Source: Citrobacter portucalensis
Lineage (GTDB): Bacteria; Pseudomonadota; Gammaproteobacteria; Enterobacterales; Enterobacteriaceae
Direction: 5' to 3'
Assembly: GCF_002042885.1 (NCBI RefSeq)
Contig: NZ_MVFY01000010.1
Span: forward strand, 62,001 to 126,000
DNA length: 64,000 bases
A program made the position numbers and the translations under genes. Positions 8,356-18,771 of this stretch are shown here, in pieces; positions within the stretch are counted from its first letter, which is position 1, and each line of letters begins with the position of its first letter. The notes beneath the pieces are model-generated. The model made no database searches and had not been told where the DNA came from. It saw only the letters and a list, made by a program, of their open reading frames with translations.

Positions 8356-9510
8356 ATGCCAGAAACCTATACCCCTGTTACCGCGGTAACGGGCACCTGG
8401 ACCGAAGAAGAGATCCGTCAACAACCTGCCAGTTGGATCCGTTCCCTTACGAATATCGACAACATTCGATCTGCCATTGACAGCTTTCTCGCGCCATTAC
8501 TGCGCAAAAACGATCTGCGGATCATACTGACCGGGGCTGGAACATCAGCATTCATTGGCGACATCATCGCTCCCTGGCTGGCAAGCTACACCGGAAAAAA
8601 TATCAGCGCTGTGCCGACCACCGATCTGGTCACCAATCCGATGGATTACCTGAATCCCGCACATCCGCTGCTGCTCATTTCTTTCGCTCGCTCAGGTAAC
8701 AGCCCTGAAAGCGTTGCAGCAGTGGAACTGGCTAATCAGTTTGTGCCTGAGTGTTATCACCTGCCGATCACCTGCAACGAAGCAGGTAGCCTCTATCAAA
8801 ACGCAGTTGCAAGCGACAATGCCTTTGCTCTGTTAATGCCCGCAGAGACACATGATCGTGGCTTCGCGATGACCAGCAGCATTACCACCATGATGGCCAG
8901 CTGCCTGGCAGTATTTGCCCCAGAGAAAATCAACAGCCAGACCTTCCGTGACGTGGCCGATCGATGCCAGACGATTCTGACTTCGCTGGGCGATTTCAGC
9001 GACGGTGTATTTGGCAATGAACCCTGGAAACGGATCGTTTACCTCGGTAGCGGTGGATTACAGGGAGCAGCGCGGGAATCGGCACTGAAAGTCCTGGAGC
9101 TGACTGCAGGCAAACTGGCCGCATTCTATGACTCCCCGACAGGCTTTCGTCACGGTCCAAAGTCGCTGGTTGATAACGAAACGCTGGTAGTGGTCTTTGT
9201 TTCCAGCCATCCGTATACACGTCAATACGATCTCGATCTGCTGGCAGAGTTACGCCGCGATCGGCAGGCATTGCGGGTTGTCGCGATTGCCGCACAAACC
9301 CATGAGGTGATTGAAGCAGGCCCACATATTCTGCTGCCACCAGCACGCTCTTTCATCGATATGGAATTGGCGTTCTGCTTCCTGATCTACGCCCAGGTTT
9401 TTGCTTTGACGCAATCCATCAATATCGGCAATACACCGGATACGCCTTCTGCCAGCGGCACTGTGAACCGCGTTGTACAGGGCGTTGTTATTCATCCCTG
9501 GAACGCCTAA
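8356..9510 (+). CDS. agaS: galactosamine-6-phosphate deaminase/isomerase AgaS
   Basis: A 384-aa protein with two SIS (sugar isomerase) domains, the same length as E. coli AgaS. It converts galactosamine-6-P to tagatose-6-P with release of ammonia. Sugar-phosphate-binding signatures are LTGAGTSAFIGD and SFARSGNSPESVAAVEL in the first SIS domain and LGSGGLQGAARESALKVLELTAGK plus FRHGPKSLV in the second. Because agaI is not in this window, AgaS is the only candidate deaminase, consistent with its assigned role in E. coli. It is cotranscribed with kbaY, 12 bp downstream. Confidence 0.94.
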   Translation: MPETYTPVTAVTGTWTEEEIRQQPASWIRSLTNIDNIRSAIDSFLAPLLRKNDLRIILTGAGTSAFIGDIIAPWLASYTGKNISAVPTTDLVTNPMDYLNPAHPLLLISFARSGNSPESVAAVELANQFVPECYHLPITCNEAGSLYQNAVASDNAFALLMPAETHDRGFAMTSSITTMMASCLAVFAPEKINSQTFRDVADRCQTILTSLGDFSDGVFGNEPWKRIVYLGSGGLQGAARESALKVLELTAGKLAAFYDSPTGFRHGPKSLVDNETLVVVFVSSHPYTRQYDLDLLAELRRDRQALRVVAIAAQTHEVIEAGPHILLPPARSFIDMELAFCFLIYAQVFALTQSINIGNTPDTPSASGTVNRVVQGVVIHPWNA

Positions 9511-10404
<894 letters not shown>

Positions 10405-10459
10405 GCACTGTGTTAGCTAATGGCCATACCCTTGTCGGTTTGGCCATCAGCAATCGGGC

Positions 10460-11323
10460 TTACTCTCCCTGCTGTTCCAGCGCGTACTTATACAACGCAT
10501 TCTTTTTCACGCCATGGATTTCAGCAGCCAGCGCGGCGGCCTTTTTCAGCGGCAGTTCTGCCTGCAATAAGGCCAACGTACGCAGCGCATCGGCAGGAAG
10601 GTCGTCTTCCTGCGCTTTATGCCCTTCGACAATCAGCACCATTTCACCTTTACGACGGTTTTCATCTTCCTTGACCCACGCCAGCAATTCACCGACCGGT
10701 GCACCGTGAATAGTTTCCCAGGTTTTGGTCAGCTCGCGCGCCAGCACCACGTAACGGGATTCGCCCCACACGGCAACCATGTCTTCCAGGCTATCCAGCA
10801 AGCGGTGGGTAGATTCATAAAAAATAAGCGTACGCGGTTCGGCCTCAATGGCTTTCATCGCATCACGACGCCCTTTCGATTTGGCAGGCAGAAATCCTTC
10901 ATAGCAAAAACGGTCTGAAGGCAGGCCTGCAGCGCTCAGGGCAGCAATCGCCGCACAAGGACCAGGCAGGGGAACAACGCGGATCCCTGCTTCACGACAG
11001 GTACGCACCAGATGGTAGCCAGGATCGTTAATCAGCGGCGTTCCGGCATCGGAAACCAGCGCAATGTTTTGTCCTTCTTTGAGCTTCGCGACCAGCGTTT
11101 CGGCCTTTTGCTGCTCGTTGTGGTCATGTAGCGCGAACAGACGCGCGTTAATCGCGAAGTGTTGTAACAATAATCCTGTATGACGAGTGTCTTCAGCGGC
11201 AATCAAATCAACGGCTTGTAAAACTTCGAGCGCTCGTTGGGTAATATCAGCCAAATTTCCTATAGGAGTAGGTACAATAAAGAGTTGGCCTTGAGAATTA
11301 TCCGCCGATTCGTGTTGTTTCAT
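10460..11323 (-). CDS. rsmI: 16S rRNA 2'-O-ribose C1402 methyltransferase
   Basis: A 287-aa SAM-dependent tetrapyrrole-methylase-fold enzyme (formerly YraL) that methylates the ribose of C1402 in 16S rRNA. Signatures are [19 protein letters not shown] near the N-terminus, [27 protein letters not shown] and FYESTHRL. It is almost identical to the E. coli protein. It is divergent from lpoA across 63 bp and separated from kbaY by 55 bp; this is where the accessory aga region gives way to conserved core order. Confidence 0.97.
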   Translation of the reverse strand: MKQHESADNSQGQLFIVPTPIGNLADITQRALEVLQAVDLIAAEDTRHTGLLLQHFAINARLFALHDHNEQQKAETLVAKLKEGQNIALVSDAGTPLINDPGYHLVRTCREAGIRVVPLPGPCAAIAALSAAGLPSDRFCYEGFLPAKSKGRRDAMKAIEAEPRTLIFYESTHRLLDSLEDMVAVWGESRYVVLARELTKTWETIHGAPVGELLAWVKEDENRRKGEMVLIVEGHKAQEDDLPADALRTLALLQAELPLKKAAALAAEIHGVKKNALYKYALEQQGE

Positions 11324-11386
11324 TGTGTCGTCCGTATTGCCGATTTAATATTGAGCATTGAGTAAAAAAATATCACTGGATACAGT

Positions 11387-13438
11387 ATGGTACCCTCAAC
11401 ATTTTCTCGTTTGAAAGCCGCACGCGCGCTACCAGTCATTCTGGCAGCACTGATTTTCGCAGGCTGTGGCACCCAGGCGCCAGACCAGAGTGCAGCCCAT
11501 ATGCAGGGCACTGCGCAGGCTGATTCCGGCTTTTATCTGCAACAAATGCAGCAAAGCTCAGATGATAGCAAGACCAACTGGCAATTACTCGCCATTCGTG
11601 CACTGCTGAAAGAAGGCAAGAGCCAGCAGGCTATCGAACTGTTTAACCAGCTACCGCAGAAGCTAAGCGATGCCCAGCAGCGTGAGCAGTCACTGCTGGC
11701 CGTCGAGATTAAGCTCGCGCAGAAAGATGTCGCTGGCGCACAGGCCCTGCTGGATAAGTTAACTCCCGCCGATTTCGATCAAAACCAACAGGCACGCTAC
11801 TGGCAGGCGCAAATCGACGTCAACCAGGGTCGCCCATCTCTGACGCTGCTGCGCGCCCTGATCGCGCAGGAACCGCTGCTGGCCGCGAATGCTAAGCAGA
11901 AAAATATGGACGCCACCTGGCAGGCGCTGTCGTCCATGACCCAGGAGCAAGCGCAAGCGCTGGTCATCAATGCTGATGAAAACGTGCTGCAAGGCTGGCT
12001 GGATCTCCAGCGCGTATGGTTCGATAACCGTAACGATCCGGACATGATGAAAGCTGGTATTGCGGACTGGCAGAAACGTTATCCGCAAAACCCAGGAGCA
12101 AAACTGTTACCAACACAGTTGGTTAACGTGCAGAGCTTTAAGCCCGCCTCCACCAGCAAAATCGCTCTGCTGTTACCACTGAACGGTCAGGCCGCTGTAT
12201 TTGGCCGTACTATTCAGCAAGGCTTTGAAGCTGCGAAAAACATGGGCACTCAACCTGTCGCAGCCCCTGTTGCTGTCACACCTGCCGCAGTTCCAGCTGC
12301 CGCGACCACCACAGAACAGCCGCAAACGACTGACGGCGTTGCCAGCCCGTCTCAGGCGTCAGTAAGCGATCTGACCAACGAGACGCCGGCTCAGCCAGAA
12401 ACACCTGCTGTGCAGCCCGCAGCACCCGCTCAGCCAACAACCTCCAGCGCACCGGCGAATCCATCCGCTGAGCTGAAAATCTACGACACTTCATCACAGC
12501 CGCTGAACCAGATCCTGACTCAGGTTCAGCAGGATGGCGCCAGCATCGTGGTTGGCCCACTGTTGAAGAACAATGTTGAAGAGCTGATGAAAAGCAACAC
12601 GCCATTGAACGTCCTGGCGCTTAACCAGCCGGAGTCGGTGAAAAATCTGCCGAACGTCTGCTACTTCGCCCTGTCGCCAGAAGATGAAGCGCGCGACGCC
12701 GCGCGCCACATCCGCGATCAGGGAAAACAGACGCCGCTGTTGTTGATTCCACGGAGTTCATTAGGCGATCGCGTTGCCAACGCCTTTGCACAGGAATGGC
12801 AAAAACTGGGTGGCGGCGTGGTATTGCAGCAGAAGTTCGGCTCCACCGCTGAACTTAAAATGGGCGTCAACGGCGGCTCGGGGATTTCCCTGACAGGCAG
12901 CCCGGTGGCCTCCTCTGTGCCAGCCCAACCCGGCGTGACGATTGGTGGTCTGACCATCCCGGCAGCACCTACCGATGCGCAAATCACCGGCGGCAGCGGT
13001 CGTGTTGATGCCGTGTATATTCTGGCGACGCCGGAAGAAATTGCATTTATTAAGCCGATGATCGCCATGCGCAACGGCAGCCAGAGCGGAGCAACGCTGT
13101 ACGCCAGTTCTCGTAGTGCGCAGGGCACTGCCGGCCCGGATTTCCGTCTGGAGATGGAAGGTTTGCAGTACAGCGAAATTCCGATGCTGGCAGGCGCTAA
13201 TGCACCTCTTATGCAGCAGGCGCTTGGCGCGGTTCGTAACGACTACTCGCTGGCGCGTATGTATGCCATGGGTGTCGATGCCTGGTCGCTTGCCAACCAC
13301 TTCTCGCAAATGCGTCAGGTGCAGGGTTTCGAAATTAACGGTAATACCGGGGCCTTAACCGCAACGCAGGATTGTGTGATTAACAGGAAGTTATCATGGC
13401 TCAAATACCAGCAAGGACAAGTCGTCCCCGCCAGTTAA
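11387..13438 (+). CDS. lpoA: penicillin-binding protein activator LpoA
   Basis: A 683-aa outer-membrane lipoprotein that reaches through peptidoglycan to activate the synthase PBP1A. The signal peptide ends in the lipobox IFAGC with Cys-27 as the lipidated residue. The N-terminal half is a TPR-like helical domain; the C-terminal half has a periplasmic-binding-protein-like fold ([16 protein letters not shown]). Between them, residues of about 300-365 form a low-complexity Ala/Pro/Thr/Gln linker, the part most diverged from E. coli (678 aa). Its 3' end overlaps yraN by 43 nt. Confidence 0.96.
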   Translation: MVPSTFSRLKAARALPVILAALIFAGCGTQAPDQSAAHMQGTAQADSGFYLQQMQQSSDDSKTNWQLLAIRALLKEGKSQQAIELFNQLPQKLSDAQQREQSLLAVEIKLAQKDVAGAQALLDKLTPADFDQNQQARYWQAQIDVNQGRPSLTLLRALIAQEPLLAANAKQKNMDATWQALSSMTQEQAQALVINADENVLQGWLDLQRVWFDNRNDPDMMKAGIADWQKRYPQNPGAKLLPTQLVNVQSFKPASTSKIALLLPLNGQAAVFGRTIQQGFEAAKNMGTQPVAAPVAVTPAAVPAAATTTEQPQTTDGVASPSQASVSDLTNETPAQPETPAVQPAAPAQPTTSSAPANPSAELKIYDTSSQPLNQILTQVQQDGASIVVGPLLKNNVEELMKSNTPLNVLALNQPESVKNLPNVCYFALSPEDEARDAARHIRDQGKQTPLLLIPRSSLGDRVANAFAQEWQKLGGGVVLQQKFGSTAELKMGVNGGSGISLTGSPVASSVPAQPGVTIGGLTIPAAPTDAQITGGSGRVDAVYILATPEEIAFIKPMIAMRNGSQSGATLYASSRSAQGTAGPDFRLEMEGLQYSEIPMLAGANAPLMQQALGAVRNDYSLARMYAMGVDAWSLANHFSQMRQVQGFEINGNTGALTATQDCVINRKLSWLKYQQGQVVPAS

Positions 13439-13791
13439 CGAGTAAACAGACCGGTGACGCGTGGGAATCCACCGCGCTTGACTGGCTGCTGAGCAAGGGA
13501 CTGCATTTTATCGCCGCCAACGTGCGTGAACGTGGTGGCGAAATCGACCTGATAATGCGTGAAGGCAACACCACCGTATTTGTTGAGGTTCGCTACCGAC
13601 GCTCAGCACAGTTCGGTGGTGCGGCGGCGAGTGTGACCCGGAGCAAACAACACAAATTATTACAGACCGCCCGCTTGTGGCTTGCGCGCCACAATGGGAG
13701 TTTTGATACTGTGGATTGCCGGTTCGATGTGTTAGCCTTCACCGGAAATGATGTTGAGTGGTTTAAGGACGCGTTCAACGACCGCTCATAG
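13396..13791 (+). CDS. yraN: UPF0102 family protein YraN
   Basis: A 131-aa protein of the UPF0102 family, with a predicted restriction-nuclease-like fold; function not established. Visible features are [23 protein letters not shown], whose acidic residues resemble an E-D-ExK metal-binding core, and [17 protein letters not shown]. Length equals that of E. coli. It overlaps the end of lpoA and precedes diaA by 34 bp. Confidence 0.93.
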   Translation: MAQIPARTSRPRQLTSKQTGDAWESTALDWLLSKGLHFIAANVRERGGEIDLIMREGNTTVFVEVRYRRSAQFGGAAASVTRSKQHKLLQTARLWLARHNGSFDTVDCRFDVLAFTGNDVEWFKDAFNDRS

Positions 13792-13825
13792 TTGAAGATT
13801 CAGAGCCTGGTTCTTAAGGATTAGC

Positions 13826-14416
13826 GTGTTAGATAGAATTAAAGTCTGCTTTACAGAAAGCATTCAAACTCAGATAGCTGCGGCTGAAGCACTTCCGGAT
13901 GCAATCTCCCGTGCCGCCATGACGCTGGTTCAGTCCCTGCTCAATGGCAACAAAATTCTCTGTTGTGGTAATGGGACGTCCGCTGCCAACGCACAGCATT
14001 TTGCTGCCAGCATGATCAATCGTTTTGAAACAGAACGCCCAAGTTTACCTGCGATTGCACTAAATACTGATAATGTGGTCTTAACTGCGATTGCCAACGA
14101 TCGCCTGCACGACGAAGTTTATGCAAAACAAGTCCGTGCGCTGGGACATGCAGGTGATGTTCTGCTGGCAATCTCTACGCGTGGTAATAGCCGCGATATC
14201 GTAAAAGCCGTTGAAGCCGCCGTGACACGCGACATGACAATCGTCGCGCTGACCGGGTATGACGGAGGGGAACTGGCCGGATTACTGGGGCCACAGGATG
14301 TTGAAATCCGTATACCCTCACACCACAGCGCTCGCGTTCAGGAAATGCACATGCTGACGGTCAACTGCCTTTGCGATCTTATCGATAACACGCTTTTCCC
14401 TCACCAGGATGATTAA
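13826..14416 (+). CDS. diaA: DnaA initiator-associating protein DiaA
   Basis: A 196-aa SIS-domain protein that forms tetramers, binds DnaA and promotes timely initiation of replication at oriC. Sequence is nearly identical to E. coli DiaA (196 aa): [38 protein letters not shown] and [20 protein letters not shown]. Translation starts at a GTG with an AAGGA upstream. It lies in a lpoA-yraN-diaA-dolP run. Confidence 0.96.
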   Translation: MLDRIKVCFTESIQTQIAAAEALPDAISRAAMTLVQSLLNGNKILCCGNGTSAANAQHFAASMINRFETERPSLPAIALNTDNVVLTAIANDRLHDEVYAKQVRALGHAGDVLLAISTRGNSRDIVKAVEAAVTRDMTIVALTGYDGGELAGLLGPQDVEIRIPSHHSARVQEMHMLTVNCLCDLIDNTLFPHQDD

Positions 14417-14425
14417 GGAGTACAC

Positions 14426-15001
14426 ATGAAGGCATTTTCGCCGCTTGCTGTGATTATCGCTGCACTGCTGCTGCAAGGCTGTGTCGCTGCCGCCGTTGTT
14501 GGAACTGCAGCTGTCGGGACTAAAGCCGCGACGGATCCTCGTAGTGTCGGCACCCAGGTTGATGACAGTACCCTGGAATTACGCGTCAATACGGCGTTGT
14601 CGAAAGATGCCCAGATCAAGAAAGAAGCGCGAATCAACGTGAGCGCATATCAGGGTAAAGTGCTGCTGGTCGGCCAGTCGCCGAATAGCGAACTGTCTGC
14701 ACGTGCAAAACAGATTGCGATGGGCGTAGAAGGTACGACTGAGGTCTTTAATGAGATCCGTCAGGGCCAGCCAATCGGTCTGGGCGATGCGTCCAACGAT
14801 ACCTGGATAACCACCAAAGTACGTTCCCAGTTACTGACCAGCGATCAGGTGAAATCCTCTAACGTGAAAGTAACGACTGAGAACGGAGAAGTGTTCCTGT
14901 TAGGTCTGGTGACCGAGCGTGAAGCGAAGGCGGCGGCGGATATCGCCAGCCGGGTAAGCGGCGTGAAACGCGTCACGACGGCCTTTACGTTTATTAAGTA
15001 A
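14426..15001 (+). CDS. dolP: outer-membrane lipoprotein DolP (division and outer-membrane stress)
   Basis: A 191-aa lipoprotein (formerly YraP) with two BON domains, at about residues 46-112 and 124-191, that bind anionic phospholipid and support outer-membrane integrity and septal amidase activation. The lipobox LLLQGC places the lipidated Cys at 19. It follows diaA by 9 bp. In E. coli a sigma-E promoter precedes this gene; none is assigned by eye here. Confidence 0.95.
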   Translation: MKAFSPLAVIIAALLLQGCVAAAVVGTAAVGTKAATDPRSVGTQVDDSTLELRVNTALSKDAQIKKEARINVSAYQGKVLLVGQSPNSELSARAKQIAMGVEGTTEVFNEIRQGQPIGLGDASNDTWITTKVRSQLLTSDQVKSSNVKVTTENGEVFLLGLVTEREAKAAADIASRVSGVKRVTTAFTFIK

Positions 15002-15008
15002 CACGCCT

Positions 15009-15080
15009 GTAGATGGCATCTTATCCGGCCTACAGAACGTAATCGTTTGTAGGCCGGATAAGCGTCAGCGCCATCCGGCA
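15009..15080. repeat. REP pair (BIME) between dolP and yraR
   Basis: Two REP units in inverted order, with cores TTATCCGGCCTACA and TGTAGGCCGGATAAGCG, the second ending GCGCCATCCGGCA. They lie between convergent genes and are followed by seven T residues, so the hairpin may also end dolP transcription. Confidence 0.85.
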
Positions 15081-15085
15081 TTTTT

Positions 15086-15721
15086 TTATTTAGCCCTTTC
15101 GCGTAGCTCGGAAGAGGTCAGGATCGAAACCCCTTCATGCCCAGGTGCCAACGCTTCTGCCAGCATTGCCCGAGCAACATCGCGCGCTTCAATCGACTTC
15201 CAGTTACCCGGCAGCAGCCTGAACAACGGCGCTAAAAACATCTCATTCGTCCGCTGTTTGTCCCTATCACCCAGTAGCATTGAAGGCCGGACAATCGTCA
15301 GCCGTGGCCAATTCTGCGCGATCAGCGCCTGCTCCATTTCACCTTTCACCCGATTATAAAAAAACGGTGAATTCGCATTGGCGCCCATCGAACTCACCAC
15401 CAGCATATGCTGGGCGCCTAACCTACGTCCCGTCAGGGCTGTATCTACCACCAGCGTATAGTCAGCATGGATAAACGCCTCTTTGCTGCCCGCTTCACGC
15501 CGGGTAGTCCCCAAACAACAAAAGACAATATCGACCGGATCGGTGACCTGTGCCAGAGCATCGGTTAGCTGCGGATCATGGGGGTTATAGATACCAACCG
15601 TATCTGCCAGCGGTCGACGCGTTGGTGCCGTGATGGCATTGACCCGGGGTTCATTGAGCAGCATACGCAGCAAATGTCCGCCCACCAGCCCCGTGGCTCC
15701 CGTTATTAACACCTGACTCAT
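15086..15721 (-). CDS. yraR: NAD(P)-binding short-chain dehydrogenase-like protein YraR
   Basis: A 211-aa atypical short-chain dehydrogenase/NAD(P)H-binding protein, matching E. coli YraR in length. The Rossmann motif [16 protein letters not shown] starts at residue 6, and [10 protein letters not shown] is also conserved. The substrate is unknown. In E. coli K-12 the permease gene yraQ lies between dolP and this gene; here only a REP pair does. Confidence 0.9.
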   Translation of the reverse strand: MSQVLITGATGLVGGHLLRMLLNEPRVNAITAPTRRPLADTVGIYNPHDPQLTDALAQVTDPVDIVFCCLGTTRREAGSKEAFIHADYTLVVDTALTGRRLGAQHMLVVSSMGANANSPFFYNRVKGEMEQALIAQNWPRLTIVRPSMLLGDRDKQRTNEMFLAPLFRLLPGNWKSIEARDVARAMLAEALAPGHEGVSILTSSELRERAK

Positions 15722-15757
15722 CGCTTATCTTCCCCAGGTCTTCAATCACTGTTCTAA

Positions 15758-16186
15758 CTATAGATCACGTAACCAATGCATCTTTTTACCAAAGCCCAGC
15801 GTGTTGTCCGTGAATTTGACTTCATCCAGTCGAATCTCCCATACGGGCGCTGGCAGCATTCTGGCGACGGGGAAACGGCGGTTGTAGGCTTTACGCGCAG
15901 CTTCGCTCTCCTGCCCTTCAAGACGCCGGATTTCCCCTTTAAACTGTACGCCACGAATCAGAGCGACGGTTTTAGGCTGACCGTTTACTGTACCGGCAAT
16001 CGGTGCGCGTGGTCCGGACATCTGCGCATGCCGCGTTTTCTCTTCGGTCAGCACATAGAACACCATCTTCTGCGCATCAAACAGGTAAAACGCATTGGCG
16101 CACCATAATTCACCTTCATGATGTACGCACCAGGTCACGACGTGCTGCTTTGCCAGCCAGCGGGTCACCGCAGTCAGTGTTTCCAT
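15758..16186 (-). CDS. yhbP: UPF0306 family protein YhbP (FMN-binding split-barrel fold)
   Basis: A 142-aa protein close to E. coli YhbP (147 aa), a pyridoxamine-5'-phosphate-oxidase-like split-barrel protein of unknown activity. Conserved stretches are [27 protein letters not shown] and [10 protein letters not shown]. The C-terminus is five residues shorter than in K-12. E. coli has yhbO between yraR and yhbP; only 36 bp separate them here. Confidence 0.88.
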   Translation of the reverse strand: METLTAVTRWLAKQHVVTWCVHHEGELWCANAFYLFDAQKMVFYVLTEEKTRHAQMSGPRAPIAGTVNGQPKTVALIRGVQFKGEIRRLEGQESEAARKAYNRRFPVARMLPAPVWEIRLDEVKFTDNTLGFGKKMHWLRDL

Positions 16187-16238
16187 TTCTGTTCTCTTTT
16201 ATACTGTAGGCCTGAAAATTATCACGTCGATGGTAACA

Positions 16239-16529
16239 ATGACACCCTGGTATCTGTACCTGATCCGTACCGCTGACAACGCCTTATACACTGGAATAAC
16301 CACCGATGTGCAGCGTCGCTATAAGCAGCATCAAAGTGGGAAAGGCGCGAAGGCGCTACGCGGAAAGGGGGAACTCACGTTGGCATTTGCGGCGCAGGTC
16401 GGCGACCGTTCGCTGGCCCTGCGCATAGAGTATCGCGTTAAACAGCTCACCAAGCGGCAGAAAGAGCGCCTTGTCGAAGGCGAAGGGTTTGAGGCGCTAT
16501 TAAGCAGCCTGCAAACCCCGGAAGCTTAA
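16239..16529 (+). CDS. yhbQ: GIY-YIG domain protein YhbQ
   Basis: A 96-aa UvrC/URI-type GIY-YIG domain protein. The motif is seen as [20 protein letters not shown] and a C-terminal [18 protein letters not shown]. coli YhbQ has been linked to DNA repair-type nuclease activity, but its role is not settled. The ATG at 16239 matches the E. coli N-terminus (MTPW); another in-frame ATG lies three codons upstream. It converges on yhbS, overlapping its last 4 nt. Confidence 0.88.
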   Translation: MTPWYLYLIRTADNALYTGITTDVQRRYKQHQSGKGAKALRGKGELTLAFAAQVGDRSLALRIEYRVKQLTKRQKERLVEGEGFEALLSSLQTPEA

Positions 16530-17029
16530 AAGCGATTGAAGTGGTCGTGGTATTCCACAAGTCCCGTCACGCCATCCAGCGCATCGTCCGCCAGGCGATG
16601 AACCTGGAACGCGCTTTCGGTGCCCGGCCAGCGGCAACGCAGGTCATGATGGGCCGCCAGCTCAAAGCCAAAGCGGCTGTACAGGGCCGGATCCCCCAGC
16701 GTAACCACCGCTGCGTAGCCAAACTCATTCAGTGAATCGAGTCCTTCATAGACCAGCTGACGCGCCAGGCCCTGCCCCCGGTAGTTTTCATCCACCGCGA
16801 GCGGCGCCATGCCGACCCATTGCAGATCTTCACCCTGAACATCAACTGGGCTGAACGCGACGTAACCCACTACCTGACCTTCGTCATCGGTAGCAACCAG
16901 ACCCAGCGTTAATAAACCATCTTCACGCAGGTCGTGCACTAATTTCGCTTCCGCATCGCTCTCAAATGAACGGCGCAGCAGCGCATCAATACCAGGGGCA
17001 TCAATGGGAATTTCAACTCGAATCAGCAT
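16526..17029 (-). CDS. yhbS: GNAT-family N-acetyltransferase YhbS
   Basis: A 167-aa GCN5-related acetyltransferase. The acetyl-CoA-binding segment is [23 protein letters not shown] (about residues 76-98). The target is unknown. It overlaps the upstream gene ubiT by 7 nt, so the two are translated from one message. Confidence 0.9.
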   Translation of the reverse strand: MLIRVEIPIDAPGIDALLRRSFESDAEAKLVHDLREDGLLTLGLVATDDEGQVVGYVAFSPVDVQGEDLQWVGMAPLAVDENYRGQGLARQLVYEGLDSLNEFGYAAVVTLGDPALYSRFGFELAAHHDLRCRWPGTESAFQVHRLADDALDGVTGLVEYHDHFNRF

Positions 17030-17547
17030 GGCTCACCTACCGAGGTCTGTTTGGTTTCTGGCGACGTTTTCATCCCCGCCTCAACAAAATCCGCCAACTG
17101 CATCAGCATGACGCGCAACGCTTTAGGCATCTGCTCCAGTTCGATGGCATCCATCAGATTTTTTACGTATAGCCCTAATTCTGTATCACCTTCAATCACC
17201 AGACGACGCTGGAAGAAAAGCGTATCCGGATCCTGCTTGCGGGCCACGATCATCAGCAGATCGCTGGCATCGGCGCTAAAACTCACATCCGCATCTGCAT
17301 TCTGGCTGACGATAAGTTTATCGTTCTCAACAGAGGTATACCATTTGAGGTCAATGTCACGCACATGAATGCTCAGCCAGCGACCTTCGAGAAACTCCAG
17401 CTCCCCATCGGCCAGCGCCTGACTAAACTGCCAGCTCAGGACCTGCTCCAGAACCTGGCGCTTCAGCGCAAAGGGCGTCAGTTTAACTGGTACACTCATC
17501 AGAGAAGGACCAAATTGTACTAAGCGTGAACGCAGTTTATCCAACAC
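17023..17547 (-). CDS. ubiT: anaerobic ubiquinone biosynthesis accessory factor UbiT
   Basis: A 174-aa SCP2-domain lipid-binding protein (YhbT) that, with UbiU and UbiV, is required for O2-independent ubiquinone synthesis. It is thought to bind the isoprenoid intermediates. The start is the GTG at 17547: it gives the E. coli length and N-terminus (MLDKLRSR) and has AGGGAG seven bases upstream; an upstream in-frame TTG lacks such a site. It is divergent from ubiUV across a 220-bp spacer. Confidence 0.93.
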   Translation of the reverse strand: MLDKLRSRLVQFGPSLMSVPVKLTPFALKRQVLEQVLSWQFSQALADGELEFLEGRWLSIHVRDIDLKWYTSVENDKLIVSQNADADVSFSADASDLLMIVARKQDPDTLFFQRRLVIEGDTELGLYVKNLMDAIELEQMPKALRVMLMQLADFVEAGMKTSPETKQTSVGEPC

Positions 17548-17617
17548 GAGCTTTACTCCCTGTTTCAATAGTCCTGCTATTTTGCCATATCAAATAAACG
17601 ACATAGCGGCATAAATC

Positions 17618-17686
17618 AACAATTCGATGCGAAATTGTTACCTCTTTATTGGTGTCACCAATACGACTTTAACTGCCTCAAATCAA
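17618..17686. promoter_or_regulatory. palindromes in the divergent ubiT / ubiUV promoter region
   Basis: A perfect 17-nt palindrome TATTGGTGTCACCAATA spans 17647-17663. A second inverted repeat has arms AACAATT (17618-17624) and AATTGTT (17633-17639). CTGCCTCAAATCAA at 17673-17686 has one good half (ATCAA) of the FNR consensus TTGAT-N4-ATCAA. In E. coli ubiUV is reported to be FNR-controlled. The first palindrome does not match FNR, so its binder is unassigned. Confidence 0.45.
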
Positions 17687-17767
17687 AAATTGTCTCAGCA
17701 AGGTTAACTAAAATCCCCATTCGTTAACATTTCTGCGCCCATCACGGCGCAACGTTCAGGATAAATT

Positions 17768-18763
17768 ATGGAGCTGCTCTGCCCTGCCGGAAACCTACCG
17801 GCGCTTAAGGCGGCCATCGAGAACGGCGCTGATGCTGTCTACATCGGGCTGAAAGATGATACCAACGCCCGTCATTTCGCCGGCCTTAATTTTACCGAGA
17901 AAAAATTGCAGGAAGCGGTGAGTTTTGTCCATCAGCACCGCCGTAAGCTGCACATTGCGATTAACACCTTTGCGCACCCGGATGGTTACGCGCGCTGGCA
18001 ACGTGCCGTTGATATGGCAGCGCAACTGGGTGCAGACGCGCTGATCCTTGCCGACCTCGCCATGCTTGAGTATGCCGCAGAGCGCTACCCGCATATTGAG
18101 CGCCATGTCTCTGTTCAGGCATCTGCAACCAATGAAGAGGCAATTAATTTCTATCATCGCAACTTTGACGTCGCCCGCGTGGTGCTGCCGCGCGTGCTGT
18201 CTATTCATCAGGTGAAGCAGCTCGCTCGCGTCACGCCAGTTCCCCTGGAAGTGTTCGCCTTCGGTAGCCTGTGCATTATGGCGGAAGGCCGTTGCTATCT
18301 TTCGTCCTATCTGACGGGTGAGTCTCCTAACACGGTTGGTGCCTGCTCGCCTGCCCGTTTTGTCCGCTGGCAACAGACCCAACAAGGGCTGGAATCCCGT
18401 CTTAATGAAGTGCTGATCGACCGCTATCAGGACGGGGAAAACGCCGGTTATCCGACGCTATGCAAAGGCCGCTATCTGGTTGACGGCGAGCGTTATCATG
18501 CGCTGGAAGAACCCACCAGCCTGAACACGCTGGAGCTGCTGCCAGAACTGCTGGCTGCCAATATTGCCTCGGTGAAAATCGAAGGACGTCAGCGCAGCCC
18601 GGCCTATGTCAGTCAGGTGGCGAAAGTGTGGCGTCAGGCGATCGACCGCTGTATGGCCGACCCGCAAAACTACGTCCCGCAGGCCGCGTGGATGGAAACG
18701 CTCGGTTCTATGTCCGAAGGCACGCAGACCACGCTTGGCGCGTATCACCGTAAATGGCAGTGA
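17768..18763 (+). CDS. ubiU: O2-independent ubiquinone hydroxylation protein UbiU
   Basis: A 331-aa U32-peptidase-family protein (YhbU) that forms an iron-sulphur heterodimer with UbiV and supports ring hydroxylation of ubiquinone precursors without oxygen, using prephenate as oxygen donor. The four cluster ligands of the E. coli protein are present at Cys-169, Cys-176, Cys-193 and Cys-232. The start (ATG, preceded by AGGATAA) gives the family's usual length. The ubiV start lies just after its stop. Confidence 0.95.
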   Translation: MELLCPAGNLPALKAAIENGADAVYIGLKDDTNARHFAGLNFTEKKLQEAVSFVHQHRRKLHIAINTFAHPDGYARWQRAVDMAAQLGADALILADLAMLEYAAERYPHIERHVSVQASATNEEAINFYHRNFDVARVVLPRVLSIHQVKQLARVTPVPLEVFAFGSLCIMAEGRCYLSSYLTGESPNTVGACSPARFVRWQQTQQGLESRLNEVLIDRYQDGENAGYPTLCKGRYLVDGERYHALEEPTSLNTLELLPELLAANIASVKIEGRQRSPAYVSQVAKVWRQAIDRCMADPQNYVPQAAWMETLGSMSEGTQTTLGAYHRKWQ

Positions 18764-18771
18764 GAGAAGCA

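Noticed and set aside
15001-15082. REP repeats considered as a CRISPR array
   Set aside because: The units are inverted REP palindromes of the usual enterobacterial type, two per site, without regular spacers or cas genes.
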